The notes under the pieces: model-generated
Databases searched by the model: none
What the model was told of the DNA's origin: nothing
What the model saw: only the letters and a program-made list of their open reading frames with translations
Made by a program: the position numbers and the translations under genes
Assembly: GCF_000812865.1 (NCBI RefSeq)
Contig: NZ_JSYL01000002.1
Span: 1-64,000 of the forward strand
From: Kaistella jeonii
Lineage (GTDB): Bacteria; Bacteroidota; Bacteroidia; Flavobacteriales; Weeksellaceae
Length of the DNA: 64,000 nucleotides
Direction: 5' to 3'
Shown here: piece after piece, positions 25,570-33,339 of the stretch
Numbering within the stretch: position 1 is the stretch's first letter
Layout of the letters: the number at the start of each line of letters is the position of its first letter

Positions 25570-26302
25570 ATTTATATAATTTCTGGCATTTTAAGCAGAC
25601 GTAAGTTTTTCTTTTTACTTTACCCATTTCTTCGATCAAAAGCTCTGATTTATCTTTTGGGCAAATCTTTTTTCCATAAATCATGGCGGCTTCTTTTACA
25701 CCGTCGGTTTTCAGTAAACTTAAAAATTCTTCGCTGTAATCGACGAGCATGGAAAGAAGGAAGATTAATTTTTTCTCCGGGATTACTTTAACAATACTTT
25801 CAGGATGGATTTTGGCGTGGTAAAGGCTTTCAATTCTTATGATATTTCCGACGCCGGCAAAAAGTTTCTGATTCATTAATACATCACCGATTTGTTCTTC
25901 TGAATGATTCGTTTGCAATTCATTTAAAACAAATTCTACATCAAATTCCGGTTTTAAAATATCGGTTTTAAAATTGAAATGATCGGTTGGTTTTCCAGAA
26001 TATAATTTCGTTTTGGCAACATAAAAATTAATTTCACCATCTGCAAAATGGAGTGCAAAACTGGCATTCACTTTTTTTTGTTTGTTGACCAACATGCTTC
26101 CAAAAAGTCCGAGATGAACGCCGACAAAGAAATCTTTGAAAACAAAAAGTAAATTTTTTCCGTAAGTTTCAATGTCCAAAAGTTTAATATTAGTCATTTC
26201 TGACTTTTCCATTTCTCCATAACCAGAAGCTTCGGAGACGGTTTTACCCTTAAATCTTTGCAATTTATTTTTAAGAAAATGTATGGATGGTCCTTCTGGC
26301 AT
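25568..26302 (-). CDS. Fpg/Nei family DNA glycosylase
   Basis: The 244-residue protein starts MPEGPSIHFLKNKL, giving the catalytic proline 2 and glutamate 3 of the Fpg/Nei family that removes oxidised bases and nicks the DNA. The helix-two-turn-helix segment reads LFAGVGNIIRIESLYHAKIHPES. The C-terminal zinc finger appears reduced: CPKD replaces the first C-x2-C pair, while YVCLKCQ keeps the second. The serine in EGPS suggests the Nei (endonuclease VIII) branch rather than Fpg. Whether zinc is still bound is uncertain. Confidence 0.85.
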   Translation of the reverse strand: MPEGPSIHFLKNKLQRFKGKTVSEASGYGEMEKSEMTNIKLLDIETYGKNLLFVFKDFFVGVHLGLFGSMLVNKQKKVNASFALHFADGEINFYVAKTKLYSGKPTDHFNFKTDILKPEFDVEFVLNELQTNHSEEQIGDVLMNQKLFAGVGNIIRIESLYHAKIHPESIVKVIPEKKLIFLLSMLVDYSEEFLSLLKTDGVKEAAMIYGKKICPKDKSELLIEEMGKVKRKTYVCLKCQKLYK

Positions 26303-26469
26303 TTTATTTTATTTTGAAGAAATTAAATTTATAGTAGAAAAAAATTCTGCAATTCATTTATTCAGACTCTGAATTTTTGCACAATTTCAAATTTACAAAA
26401 TGTAAGACGAGTAAGCAAAAAATGAAGGTTTTTTTACTTTTCAGAATTAATTATTAACGACTCAATTCC

Positions 26470-27135
26470 TTAGTTTAAAGGATACCATTTTCTAAAGGCA
26501 AAAATCATTAAAAACAACCAGGAATAACCAAGACAAAACCCACCTAAAACGTCGCTTGGAAAATGAACCCGTAAGTAAACCCGACTTAAACCAATGGTCA
26601 ATGAAAGCGAAATCAAAAATATCATCGCGATATATTTCCAGACTTTCGGTAAATCGGTCAACCAAATAAAATAAGCCAAGGTTCCATAAAAAATAAAACT
26701 AAAAGTCGCGTGACCACTCGGAAAACTAAAATTCTCTTCTTTGTGAATGAGCGGATAAGGTGGTCTTGGTCTTGCAAAAAACATTTTCATACCATAGATG
26801 AGGAGCAAACCTCCAACTCCGGCTAAAAATGTAAAAATAGCTTTTCGATAGAATTTAAAAATAAGTAAAATAATGATCAGAAAAGGATAAACAACTTTTA
26901 TAAAGGGTGTAGAAGAAAACTGCGTGATCAAAGACATAAATCCTGTTAAGCTATTCCTTATGACATACTTATTGAAAAATTTGAAAACCAGAAAATCAAC
27001 ATTGTCTTCCTTTTCAAGAACCATTTCATCGGTAATTTCCACTAACAGAAATAAAGCTATAAGAAGAAACAGCAGTGAAATGAGCAGTTTCGCAGAATTA
27101 TTTGCGTAAAAATCTTTCAAAAATTGAATTTTCAT
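26470..27135 (-). CDS. PAP2-family membrane phosphatase
   Basis: The 221-residue protein has about six hydrophobic segments and the three PAP2 motifs: KMFFARPRPP (K-x6-R-P), FSFPSGHATFS (P-S-G-H) and SLSRVYLRVHFPSDVLGG (S-R-x5-H-x3-D). Such enzymes dephosphorylate lipid phosphates or undecaprenyl diphosphate on the outer face of the inner membrane. The substrate is not determined by the sequence. Confidence 0.88.
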   Translation of the reverse strand: MKIQFLKDFYANNSAKLLISLLFLLIALFLLVEITDEMVLEKEDNVDFLVFKFFNKYVIRNSLTGFMSLITQFSSTPFIKVVYPFLIIILLIFKFYRKAIFTFLAGVGGLLLIYGMKMFFARPRPPYPLIHKEENFSFPSGHATFSFIFYGTLAYFIWLTDLPKVWKYIAMIFLISLSLTIGLSRVYLRVHFPSDVLGGFCLGYSWLFLMIFAFRKWYPLN

Positions 27136-27198
27136 GGCACCGATAGATTATTCTATTACAATTTGAGTAGGTAATTTACTTTTATAATTTTAGAATAT

Positions 27199-28215
27199 TT
27201 ACTTTTCTTCCTCAAAATACAGTCGGTAATATTTTCCGTTTTCATCCTGACCTTGTTCGATCATTTTTCGATCGCCATGAACGTAGATAGAAAAATTCTT
27301 ATCCAGTTTGATGACACTTTTAAAATACCGTTGGTTTTTCTTCACCGCGGTTTGATTGATAGGGAATTCTTCGGAAATCGAAACCTGCATTTCCTGTTCA
27401 TAATCGGTTTTGAAGTTAATAAAACTTTCAATCACATTTTTATCTGCTAAAACTTCATTGGTAAATTCTTCGAAATCAAAGGTTTCTTTTTCTTTAAAAA
27501 AAGTGAGTGATTTGGTCAGAAAATCAGCTTGATCGGGTTTGCTTACATCAAATTCTTGCGGCAACTGTTTGATCACAAAATCTTTGAAAACGGAAAGCGT
27601 TTCCTGGGTGTGAAAATATTCGTCATCGCGTTGTCGAACTTTCAAAAAATCTTCAAACCAATAATATTGATCGCCGTTTTTATTATTATCAACCACTGAA
27701 ATTGCATAACCTGTTTCTTTATCCGTATTGTAAATCAGGCAACCTTTGTCGAGTTTTGCAAGAGAAATTCCGTAATCTTTTTCTATTTCATAATTTTCAT
27801 CAATCGGTAGTATTTTCAGGAAGGGGTTTTTATTTTCTGTCTTAAAAATCCCGATGGAATCGATCTGATTTCCTTCTTCAGTAATGCCGCCTTCAAAATA
27901 AACGACAAATAATTCGCCACCTTGAATTCGTGGATTATCACTGATCTCAAAAAGATGTTTTGCGATATTTTCAGATTCAAATCTGAATTTGTCTTTTTCT
28001 TCAAAAATTTCTGAAACAGAAGAATAGACAGGATTTAAGGACAAATAAGAATCACTGTAAAACTGAAATTGTTCTTCAGATTTAAAGGCATTGAGAAAGT
28101 AATCGGTTAAGAGTTCCTTCATGTCGTCATCAATTTGCAACTCATTTTCTGAGAGAAAAAGATTTTCCTGATTGACTTTATTTCCGACTTTGTGAACAAT
28201 GATTTTAGAGAGCAT
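27199..28215 (-). CDS. nucleoid-associated protein (YejK/NdpA family)
   Basis: The preferred start at 28215 gives MLSKIIVHKVGNKVNQENLFLS, the familiar beginning. The frame also opens at 28239. The roughly 338-residue protein has GELFVVYFEG and LAKLDKGCLIYNTDKETGYAIS in its first half, typical of the NdpA family, which binds nucleoid DNA. The function in Bacteroidota is unclear. No membrane segment is present. It lies alone between AT-rich spacers. Confidence 0.8.
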   Translation of the reverse strand: MLSKIIVHKVGNKVNQENLFLSENELQIDDDMKELLTDYFLNAFKSEEQFQFYSDSYLSLNPVYSSVSEIFEEKDKFRFESENIAKHLFEISDNPRIQGGELFVVYFEGGITEEGNQIDSIGIFKTENKNPFLKILPIDENYEIEKDYGISLAKLDKGCLIYNTDKETGYAISVVDNNKNGDQYYWFEDFLKVRQRDDEYFHTQETLSVFKDFVIKQLPQEFDVSKPDQADFLTKSLTFFKEKETFDFEEFTNEVLADKNVIESFINFKTDYEQEMQVSISEEFPINQTAVKKNQRYFKSVIKLDKNFSIYVHGDRKMIEQGQDENGKYYRLYFEEEK

Positions 28216-28239
28216 TTTTGAAAATTTATATAAGTGCAA

Positions 28240-28826
28240 AGATATTTTTAAAAGATTGAAGCAAGAAATTTTTAGACCAAAACATCTGCATTAATATTGA
28301 ATTGATAGCTAAGGTTTTTAATATCATTAAAGATTAGATGGTTAAAAAAGTACCAAAAAGATACTGATAACTATCTGACAATAAGATAATTACAAGGTAA
28401 TATTAATTCTAAACAATTTTGCCTTTTCATAATAAATTGATTATCAGTTTATTAAATATTAAATCATCTGATTTGCATGTCCTTTCTAATAGTTGGTTAC
28501 CCAAAGATATTTACTCCTTAAATATTGAATATCATGAACCAATTAACTACGGGCATTTCCAAATTTTTATTATTTGAAATAGTAAAAATATCTTTAGTGG
28601 AAATATTTCACTTTCAATCTTTCTCAGAAATTTTTCTATTAGTAGATTTATGTAAACATATTTTTTATTTTAGAATCTTCATTCTGTAAACATTTTAACT
28701 TATTTATTTAATAAGATTAAAAAGTTAAGTTGTTATAAAAACTATTAAAGTTTCCAAATATTTATTTGTATGGAATTATTGTTGTAGGGAACACCGCGAC
28801 TTATACATTAATCAAAAAAAAGGAAT
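28240..28826. other. 587-bp intergenic region, no gene seen
   Basis: A very AT-rich divergent spacer between the nucleoid protein gene and the TPR protein gene. I see no coding frame, hairpin or clear -33/-7 promoter. Confidence 0.4.
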
Positions 28827-29393
28827 ATGAAAAAGGAAAGCGTTATAAACACAAAGAAAGTTTTAGTTGCTGCATTATTTTTAGGAGCAGTAAGTTTCGG
28901 ATATGCACAAACCGAAACTGTGGCATCTGAAACTGTCGCAAATACAACAGCTCAGGTTCAGGCACCGCAACAAAATTCAACAATCGAAACGTTGAAAAAA
29001 CAAATTGAAGCCAATCCTAATGATACGGAATCTATTGTGAAACTAGCAACTGCTTATCAAGATGAGAAAGATTGGAATGGTGCATTGGAAACCTGGAAAA
29101 AAATGTCGACTTTATTACCAGATTGGGCTCCATCTTATTATAGCCAAGCGTATGTTTATCAAAGCATGAAAGATGATGCCAATGCAAAAATGGCTTACGA
29201 AAAATATATCGCAACAGTAAAACCTGCAGAAGTGGAAGCGAGTAAAAAGAATTTGGGTTACGCACATTTCTTTGTCGCATACAAACTGCAGGAAACCGAT
29301 AAAGAGCAAGCGAAACAGCATATCGGAAAATCACTGGCATATGACCCAATGAATGCGGAGGCAATGAAACTTAATGAATTTTTAAAACAATAA
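28827..29393 (+). CDS. exported TPR protein
   Basis: The 188-residue protein has a signal peptide (VLVAALFLGAVSFGYAQ). After a low-complexity Gln/Thr/Ala linker come two to three tetratricopeptide-like units: NPNDTESIVKLATAYQDEKDWNGALETW, PSYYSQAYVYQSMKDDANAKMAYEKYI and AYKLQETDKEQAKQHIGKSL. It is likely a periplasmic scaffold protein. No enzymatic motif is present. Two terminators lie directly downstream. Confidence 0.8.
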   Translation: MKKESVINTKKVLVAALFLGAVSFGYAQTETVASETVANTTAQVQAPQQNSTIETLKKQIEANPNDTESIVKLATAYQDEKDWNGALETWKKMSTLLPDWAPSYYSQAYVYQSMKDDANAKMAYEKYIATVKPAEVEASKKNLGYAHFFVAYKLQETDKEQAKQHIGKSLAYDPMNAEAMKLNEFLKQ

Positions 29394-29397
29394 TTTA

Positions 29398-29423
29398 AAT
29401 ACCTCGATTGAGGTATTTTTTTT
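29398..29423 (+). terminator. TPR gene terminator
   Basis: AATACCTC pairs with GAGGTATT around GATT, followed by a T-run, 5 bp after the stop codon. Confidence 0.85.
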
Positions 29424-29433
29424 GGCATTTATC

Positions 29434-29468
29434 AAAAAAATTCCCCAAGTTTTCACTCGGGGAATTTC
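29434..29468 (-). terminator. terminator facing the HTH gene
   Basis: AAATTCCCC pairs with GGGGAATTT around a 12-base loop. The A-run at 29434-29440 reads as T residues on the minus strand, so it ends transcripts from the orphan HTH gene. It also marks the left edge of the accessory region. Confidence 0.7.
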
Positions 29469-29691
29469 TATTTATAAATTTTAAAGTCTTATTTCACTTC
29501 TTCAAAAATAACGACCATTGTAAATCAATTATTTACATTTTTATGGTACAAATAAGGTATTGAATAATACAAGGATTTTTAACTAAAAACATCTAATCTA
29601 CTACTAATCATCGCTTTATACTTTTCTTGATTTTCTGAAGTAAAATTAATCATTCTCTTATATCTTTATGGTGAATTACGTTTCCTATTTC

Positions 29692-29904
29692 TCATTTCTC
29701 AATATCCTTTATTGATGCTGGAACTAATTTATTGCCAAACATCAATAGTACGTGATTCACTTTTGCTAAACTTAAATTATCCTTTCCTTGTTCTATTTTT
29801 CTAACCACAGTTAAAGCTACACCAGCTTTTTCAGCAAATTCCTGCTGTGTAAGGTTGGCTTCTTTGCGTTTATCTTTGGTAAATTGCGCTAAATTTTTAT
29901 ACAT
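29692..29904 (-). CDS. orphan HipB/Y4mF-type HTH regulator
   Basis: The ATG at 29904 gives MYKNLAQFTKDKRKEANLTQQEF, the normal HTH start; the frame is open to 29955. The 70-residue protein is a Cro/C1-type helix-turn-helix (LTQQEFAEKAGVALTVVRKIEQGKDNLSLAKVNHVL). Y4mF/HipB regulators normally precede a HipA-type kinase gene, but none follows here. It may be an orphan antitoxin or the remains of a lost pair. A short AT-rich inverted region lies upstream. Confidence 0.8.
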   Translation of the reverse strand: MYKNLAQFTKDKRKEANLTQQEFAEKAGVALTVVRKIEQGKDNLSLAKVNHVLLMFGNKLVPASIKDIEK

Positions 29905-30128
29905 TATTATATGCTTTTGCAAGTATTTAGTACAAATATATAAAATTATATGCAATTACATATATCGATTATTAAGGGGTATGTTTTATATGTGATGAGA
30001 TATAAAAGACTTGAAATTATTAGAGCAAGTTTTAAGAAAATATTCAATAAAAATAGCGAACCCCTGCTCGCTTCATAAACTATTGTAACTATTATAACAT
30101 TAATGCTCTACGTTACTATTTTCTAATT

Positions 30129-30165
30129 ATTCTGTCGCAAATATGGGAGATATTTGCGACAGAAT
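30129..30165. repeat. perfect 16-bp inverted repeat
   Basis: ATTCTGTCGCAAATAT (30129-30144) and its exact reverse complement (30150-30165) flank a 5-base loop, GGGAG. It lies in the 298-bp spacer between the orphan HTH gene and the RhuM-Fic gene. There is no strong T-run after it in either direction, so an operator or structured RNA is as likely as a terminator. Confidence 0.7.
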
Positions 30166-30186
30166 ACATTAATATTTGTCTTGGAT

Positions 30187-30202
30187 GCATTGATATCAAT
30201 GC
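30187..30202. repeat. 16-bp palindrome GCATTGATATCAATGC
   Basis: A perfect palindrome directly at the 3' end of the RhuM-Fic gene. It may be a protein binding site. It is separate from the inverted repeat at 30129. Confidence 0.5.
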
Positions 30203-31162
30203 TTACTTATTCCGATTTAACACACTTATCACCAATCGCTTCACCGTTTCCATTTCATCGGGTTTACTAGATGCTATAAATAGCGTTAAACTCGCTAAAG
30301 TATCATTGCTAATAATTAGTTCTTTTTGAGAGTTGTAAAGCATTCTATTGGTTTGTAAAAACTTCAAAAAACACGCTGCAGCAATTCTTTTATTGCCATC
30401 TACGAATGAATGATTTTTCACAATTAAATATAAAAGCATCGTCGCTTTTTCTTCAAGAGTTGGATAAAAATCATTTTCGCCAAATCCTTTTTCTATCTGT
30501 GCAATCGAACTTTGGAAATTTTGATCCTTTTCTTTTCCAAAAACCTGCGAATCAAAATCTACAACCATTTGATTGATGAGTTCCTGATAATCTTGCCTTG
30601 TAGGATACAGTGCTTGTTTCTTCGTTAAACCTTTTGAATCCAATTCTTCGTGATCGTAGTCATCTAACAATTTCAATCCTTTAGAAAAAACAGATAACCA
30701 TTCATTTTCCTCCAATTTTTCTTCAATCGCTCTGCTTAAAATCTGAATCCCATTTTTCAAAAGTTGAACTTCCTGTTCTTTTTGGGCTAATCTTTTTTCG
30801 TTAATGGCGTAACCGTTTACCAAATAATCTTTTAGAATACTATTTGCCCAAATACGGAATTGGGTTCCTTTTGATGAACTCACTCTATAACCAACGGCAA
30901 TTATAATATCTAAATTATAATATTCAATATTTCTCGTAATTTCTCTTCCTCCCTCTATTTGAACTGTTGCATTTTTTGCAACAGTTGCATATTCTTTTAA
31001 TTCCTTTTCTTTATAAATATTCTTAATATGTCTAGATACTACTGATTTGTCCCTTTCAAATAACGCAGAGATTTGATTAAGATTTAGCCAAAGTGAATCA
31101 TCTTCGTATGTTACTTCAACTCGAACCTGATTTTCTGCTTCATAAATAATTATTTCATTCAT
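30203..31162 (-). CDS. RhuM N-terminal domain fused to Fic/DOC domain protein
   Basis: I place the start at 31162 (MNEIIIYEAENQVRVEVTYEDD), which gives 319 residues. The first ~130 residues are the RhuM domain (LWLNLNQISALFERDKSVVSRHIKNI, YYNLDIIIAVGYRVSS, RIWANSILKDYLVNGY). The C-terminal half holds the Fic motif HSFVDGNKRIAA (HxFx(D/E)GNxR). Fic domains transfer AMP or similar groups to target hydroxyls. The protein is annotated elsewhere as virulence protein RhuM/Fic/DOC. Its start codon overlaps by 4 bp the damaged RhuM copy upstream. Confidence 0.88.
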   Translation of the reverse strand: MNEIIIYEAENQVRVEVTYEDDSLWLNLNQISALFERDKSVVSRHIKNIYKEKELKEYATVAKNATVQIEGGREITRNIEYYNLDIIIAVGYRVSSSKGTQFRIWANSILKDYLVNGYAINEKRLAQKEQEVQLLKNGIQILSRAIEEKLEENEWLSVFSKGLKLLDDYDHEELDSKGLTKKQALYPTRQDYQELINQMVVDFDSQVFGKEKDQNFQSSIAQIEKGFGENDFYPTLEEKATMLLYLIVKNHSFVDGNKRIAAACFLKFLQTNRMLYNSQKELIISNDTLASLTLFIASSKPDEMETVKRLVISVLNRNK

Positions 31163-31559
31163 ATTAATTTCTCTTTTTGTGCTAATCTTTTTTGGTTGAG
31201 GGAATAACCTTTTACCAAATATTCTTTTAGAATTTTGTTTGCCCAAATACTAAATTGAGTTCCTTGTTTGGATTTTACACGGTAACCAACAGAGATAATG
31301 ACATCTAAATTGTAATATTTGATTTTATATTTCTTTCCATCTGAAGCAGTTGTCAAGGATTCCTTGACAACTGAATTTGAATCTAATTCTTCTTCTTTGA
31401 AACAATTATTTATATGCAGACTTACATTTTGTTTTGTTTGCTTGAATAATTCGCTCAATTGACTTTGGGATAACCAAACAGTATCTCCTTCAAACTTCAC
31501 TTCAAGCGAAATACCAGATTCTTGTTTTGGTATATTTCTATTTGATTTTCTGTGTCCAT
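31159..31559 (-). pseudogene. frameshifted, truncated RhuM-domain copy
   Basis: From the ATG at 31559 the frame reads MDTENQIEIYQ and then stops at a TGA. From about 31525 a second frame reads QESGISLEVKFEGDTVWLSQSQLSELF, the RhuM continuation. One extra A in the AAAA run (31525-31528 on the plus strand, TTTT) would join them into one normal RhuM N-terminus. A GTG at 31500 could give a 113-residue product. The copy also ends early (KRLAQKEKLI), where the intact neighbour continues into Fic. It therefore looks like a decayed tandem duplicate, although translation from GTG is possible. Confidence 0.7.
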
Positions 31560-31712
31560 AATTTTAAAATACAATGTAAATATCGGAAAATTCAATTGAA
31601 TTTATCTTCTTTATTACAAATGACAATAAGTGCATTGTGTTGTACTTATCTTGTTTCGAATTTGCTTTTATCAAATTAAATTTACAATTCGTGCATTAAA
31701 CAGCACTTTTAA

Positions 31713-31742
31713 TTGTGTAAACCAAATAATTATGTAAATTTG
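31713..31742 (+). promoter_or_regulatory. Bacteroidota promoter of hipB-hipS-hipT
   Basis: TTG (31713-31715), 19 bp, then TAAATTTG (31735-31742), a full match to the flavobacterial -33/-7 pattern. The expected start of transcription is close to 31749, leaving about 10 nt before the ATG at 31760. Inverted GTGC/GCAC half-sites (31691-31706) overlap the -33 area and may be the HipB operator. Confidence 0.7.
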
Positions 31743-31759
31743 TATTCAAAGTGCAATAT

Positions 31760-31972
31760 ATGACACTATCTTATTTTATAGAACAAATCAAAGAACGTAG
31801 AAAAATACTTGATGTCACGCAAGAAACCCTTGCGGAAATAGCAGGTGTCGGACTTCGAACCTTGAAACAATTTGAAAGCGGAAAAGGAAATCCGACACTC
31901 GAAACATTACAAAAAATCTGCGATGCTTTAGGATTTGAAATAAAACTGGAAATTAAAAATATTGAACATTGA
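31760..31972 (+). CDS. hipB: HipB-type HTH antitoxin/regulator of a HipBST module
   Basis: The 70-residue protein has a Cro/C1 helix-turn-helix: TQETLAEIAGVGLRTLKQFESGKGNPTLETLQKICDAL. An in-frame GTG at 31751 is possible, but the ATG at 31760 fits the promoter. The stop overlaps the next gene's TTG start (TTGA), giving tight coupling. In HipBST systems HipB binds DNA and HipS neutralises the kinase. This assignment rests on the three-gene order and on the HipT kinase features. Confidence 0.85.
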   Translation: MTLSYFIEQIKERRKILDVTQETLAEIAGVGLRTLKQFESGKGNPTLETLQKICDALGFEIKLEIKNIEH

Positions 31973-32289
31973 GAGTCGCTAAAGTCTTATATAAAGGTCA
32001 ACAAGCAGGAATTCTTGAACAAAATAATGATGGGAGTTTCATGTTTAAATATAATGAAGATTGGCTGCAAGACAGTACCAAACCGCCAATTAGCTTAACA
32101 CTTCCAAAAGCACAAAAAGAATTTTCTTCAAAGGAATTATTCCCATTTTTTTACCATCTTTTACCAGAAGGTGTCAATAAAAAAATGGTTTGCAGAACCT
32201 ACAAAATTGATGAATCCGATCCTTTCGGAATTCTACTCAAAACAGCAAAAACGGATACAGTTGGAGCGATTACTATTGAAAGAATATAA
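31969..32289 (+). CDS. hipS: HipS-like protein (HipA N-terminal domain as a separate gene)
   Basis: The 106-residue protein is the HipA N-terminal subdomain alone: RVAKVLYKGQQAGILEQNNDGSFMFKYNEDWLQDSTKPPISLTLP, then FFYHLLPEG and FGILLKTAKTDTVGAI. It starts at a TTG that overlaps the hipB stop. In the tripartite HipBST family this small protein is the antitoxin. The kinase gene begins 1 bp after its stop. I reject a broken hipA because both parts are complete domains with proper ends. Confidence 0.85.
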   Translation: MRVAKVLYKGQQAGILEQNNDGSFMFKYNEDWLQDSTKPPISLTLPKAQKEFSSKELFPFFYHLLPEGVNKKMVCRTYKIDESDPFGILLKTAKTDTVGAITIERI

Positions 32290-32290
32290 C

Positions 32291-33268
32291 ATGGAAATGC
32301 CCAAAATAAAATACTGTCCTGGGAAATTGACGGAAGGTTTCGAAACTTACAGTCCGATTGTTTTACGGAAAATGTTCAATGGTAAAAAAATCAGTCCTAT
32401 GTTATTCTATCCTTCTCCATCAGATTCTAAGGAACGTTCGGTATTTAATGAAAATCAATTGCATATTTCTATCTCTGGTTTTCAAGAAAAATATTCTTTG
32501 ATTATAGAAAATTCTAAATTAAGATTGACCAATGAAGATGAATGCGGACAATATATTTTGAAACCGATTTCAGATTTGCCGAAAAACAGTGAATTTGCTC
32601 CAGCCAATGAACATCTTACTATGCAAATTGCACAGCAAATTTTCAAAATTGAAACAGCAGAAAATGCGCTCATTTTCTTTCAAGATGGTAAACCTGCATA
32701 TATTACAAAACGCTTTGATGTTAATAAAAATGGTGAAAAATTAGCCGTTGAAGATTTTGCTTCACTTCTTCAAAAATCTCCTGCAACCCACGGAGAACAA
32801 TACAAATACAAAGGAAATTATCTGGAACTTTTTGAAACATTGAAAAAATATGTTCCGGCAACAAAAGTGGAAGCTCCAAAACTTTTCAAATTGATCCTCT
32901 TCAATTATTTATTTTCTAATGGAGATGCTCATTTAAAAAACTTTTCTTTAAAAGAAACCGAACAAGGAGATTTTAAATTAAGTCCGGCTTATGATTTATT
33001 GAATACAAAAATTCACATTGCAGATGCTGACTTTGCCTTAAATGAAGGACTTTTACCAAAATCTATCAGCAAAGGAAAAATAAAAGATCAGTTTTTTTTA
33101 TTAAGTCAAAAAGCCGAAATACCAGAAAAAACAACTGCCAAGATTTTCAAAAATATCACTTCACACGAAAAGGAAGTCATAGAATTGACGAATCGTTCTT
33201 TTCTTACCGAGCAATTAAAAAGAAATTTTATACAAAGTTATCAGGCGAAGTTGAAGAAGTTGGGTTGA
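32291..33268 (+). CDS. hipT: HipT-like serine/threonine kinase toxin
   Basis: The 325-residue protein starts MEMPKIKYCPGKLTEGF; an upstream in-frame ATG at 32171 lies inside hipS and is unlikely. It is the HipA kinase part without the N-terminal subdomain. The Gly-rich loop reads HISISGFQEKYSL, with serines 60 and 62 forming an SIS motif at nearly the same position as the two regulatory serines of E. coli HipT (57 and 59, from memory). Catalytic residues are in SNGDAHLKNFSL, and magnesium-binding SPAYDLLNT follows. The likely target is a tRNA synthetase, as for HipA/HipT, but the target is not shown by sequence. Confidence 0.87.
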   Translation: MEMPKIKYCPGKLTEGFETYSPIVLRKMFNGKKISPMLFYPSPSDSKERSVFNENQLHISISGFQEKYSLIIENSKLRLTNEDECGQYILKPISDLPKNSEFAPANEHLTMQIAQQIFKIETAENALIFFQDGKPAYITKRFDVNKNGEKLAVEDFASLLQKSPATHGEQYKYKGNYLELFETLKKYVPATKVEAPKLFKLILFNYLFSNGDAHLKNFSLKETEQGDFKLSPAYDLLNTKIHIADADFALNEGLLPKSISKGKIKDQFFLLSQKAEIPEKTTAKIFKNITSHEKEVIELTNRSFLTEQLKRNFIQSYQAKLKKLG

Positions 33269-33339
33269 GCGTATTGGTTGATTAAATTTCTTTACTTACA
33301 TATAATTCTGCCATTTTTAAATCTCGGAAAATTTAAAAT

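Noticed and set aside
31969-33268. hipS-hipT read as a broken hipA pseudogene
   Set aside because: Both parts are complete domains with proper starts and stops, and the order and SIS loop match HipBST.
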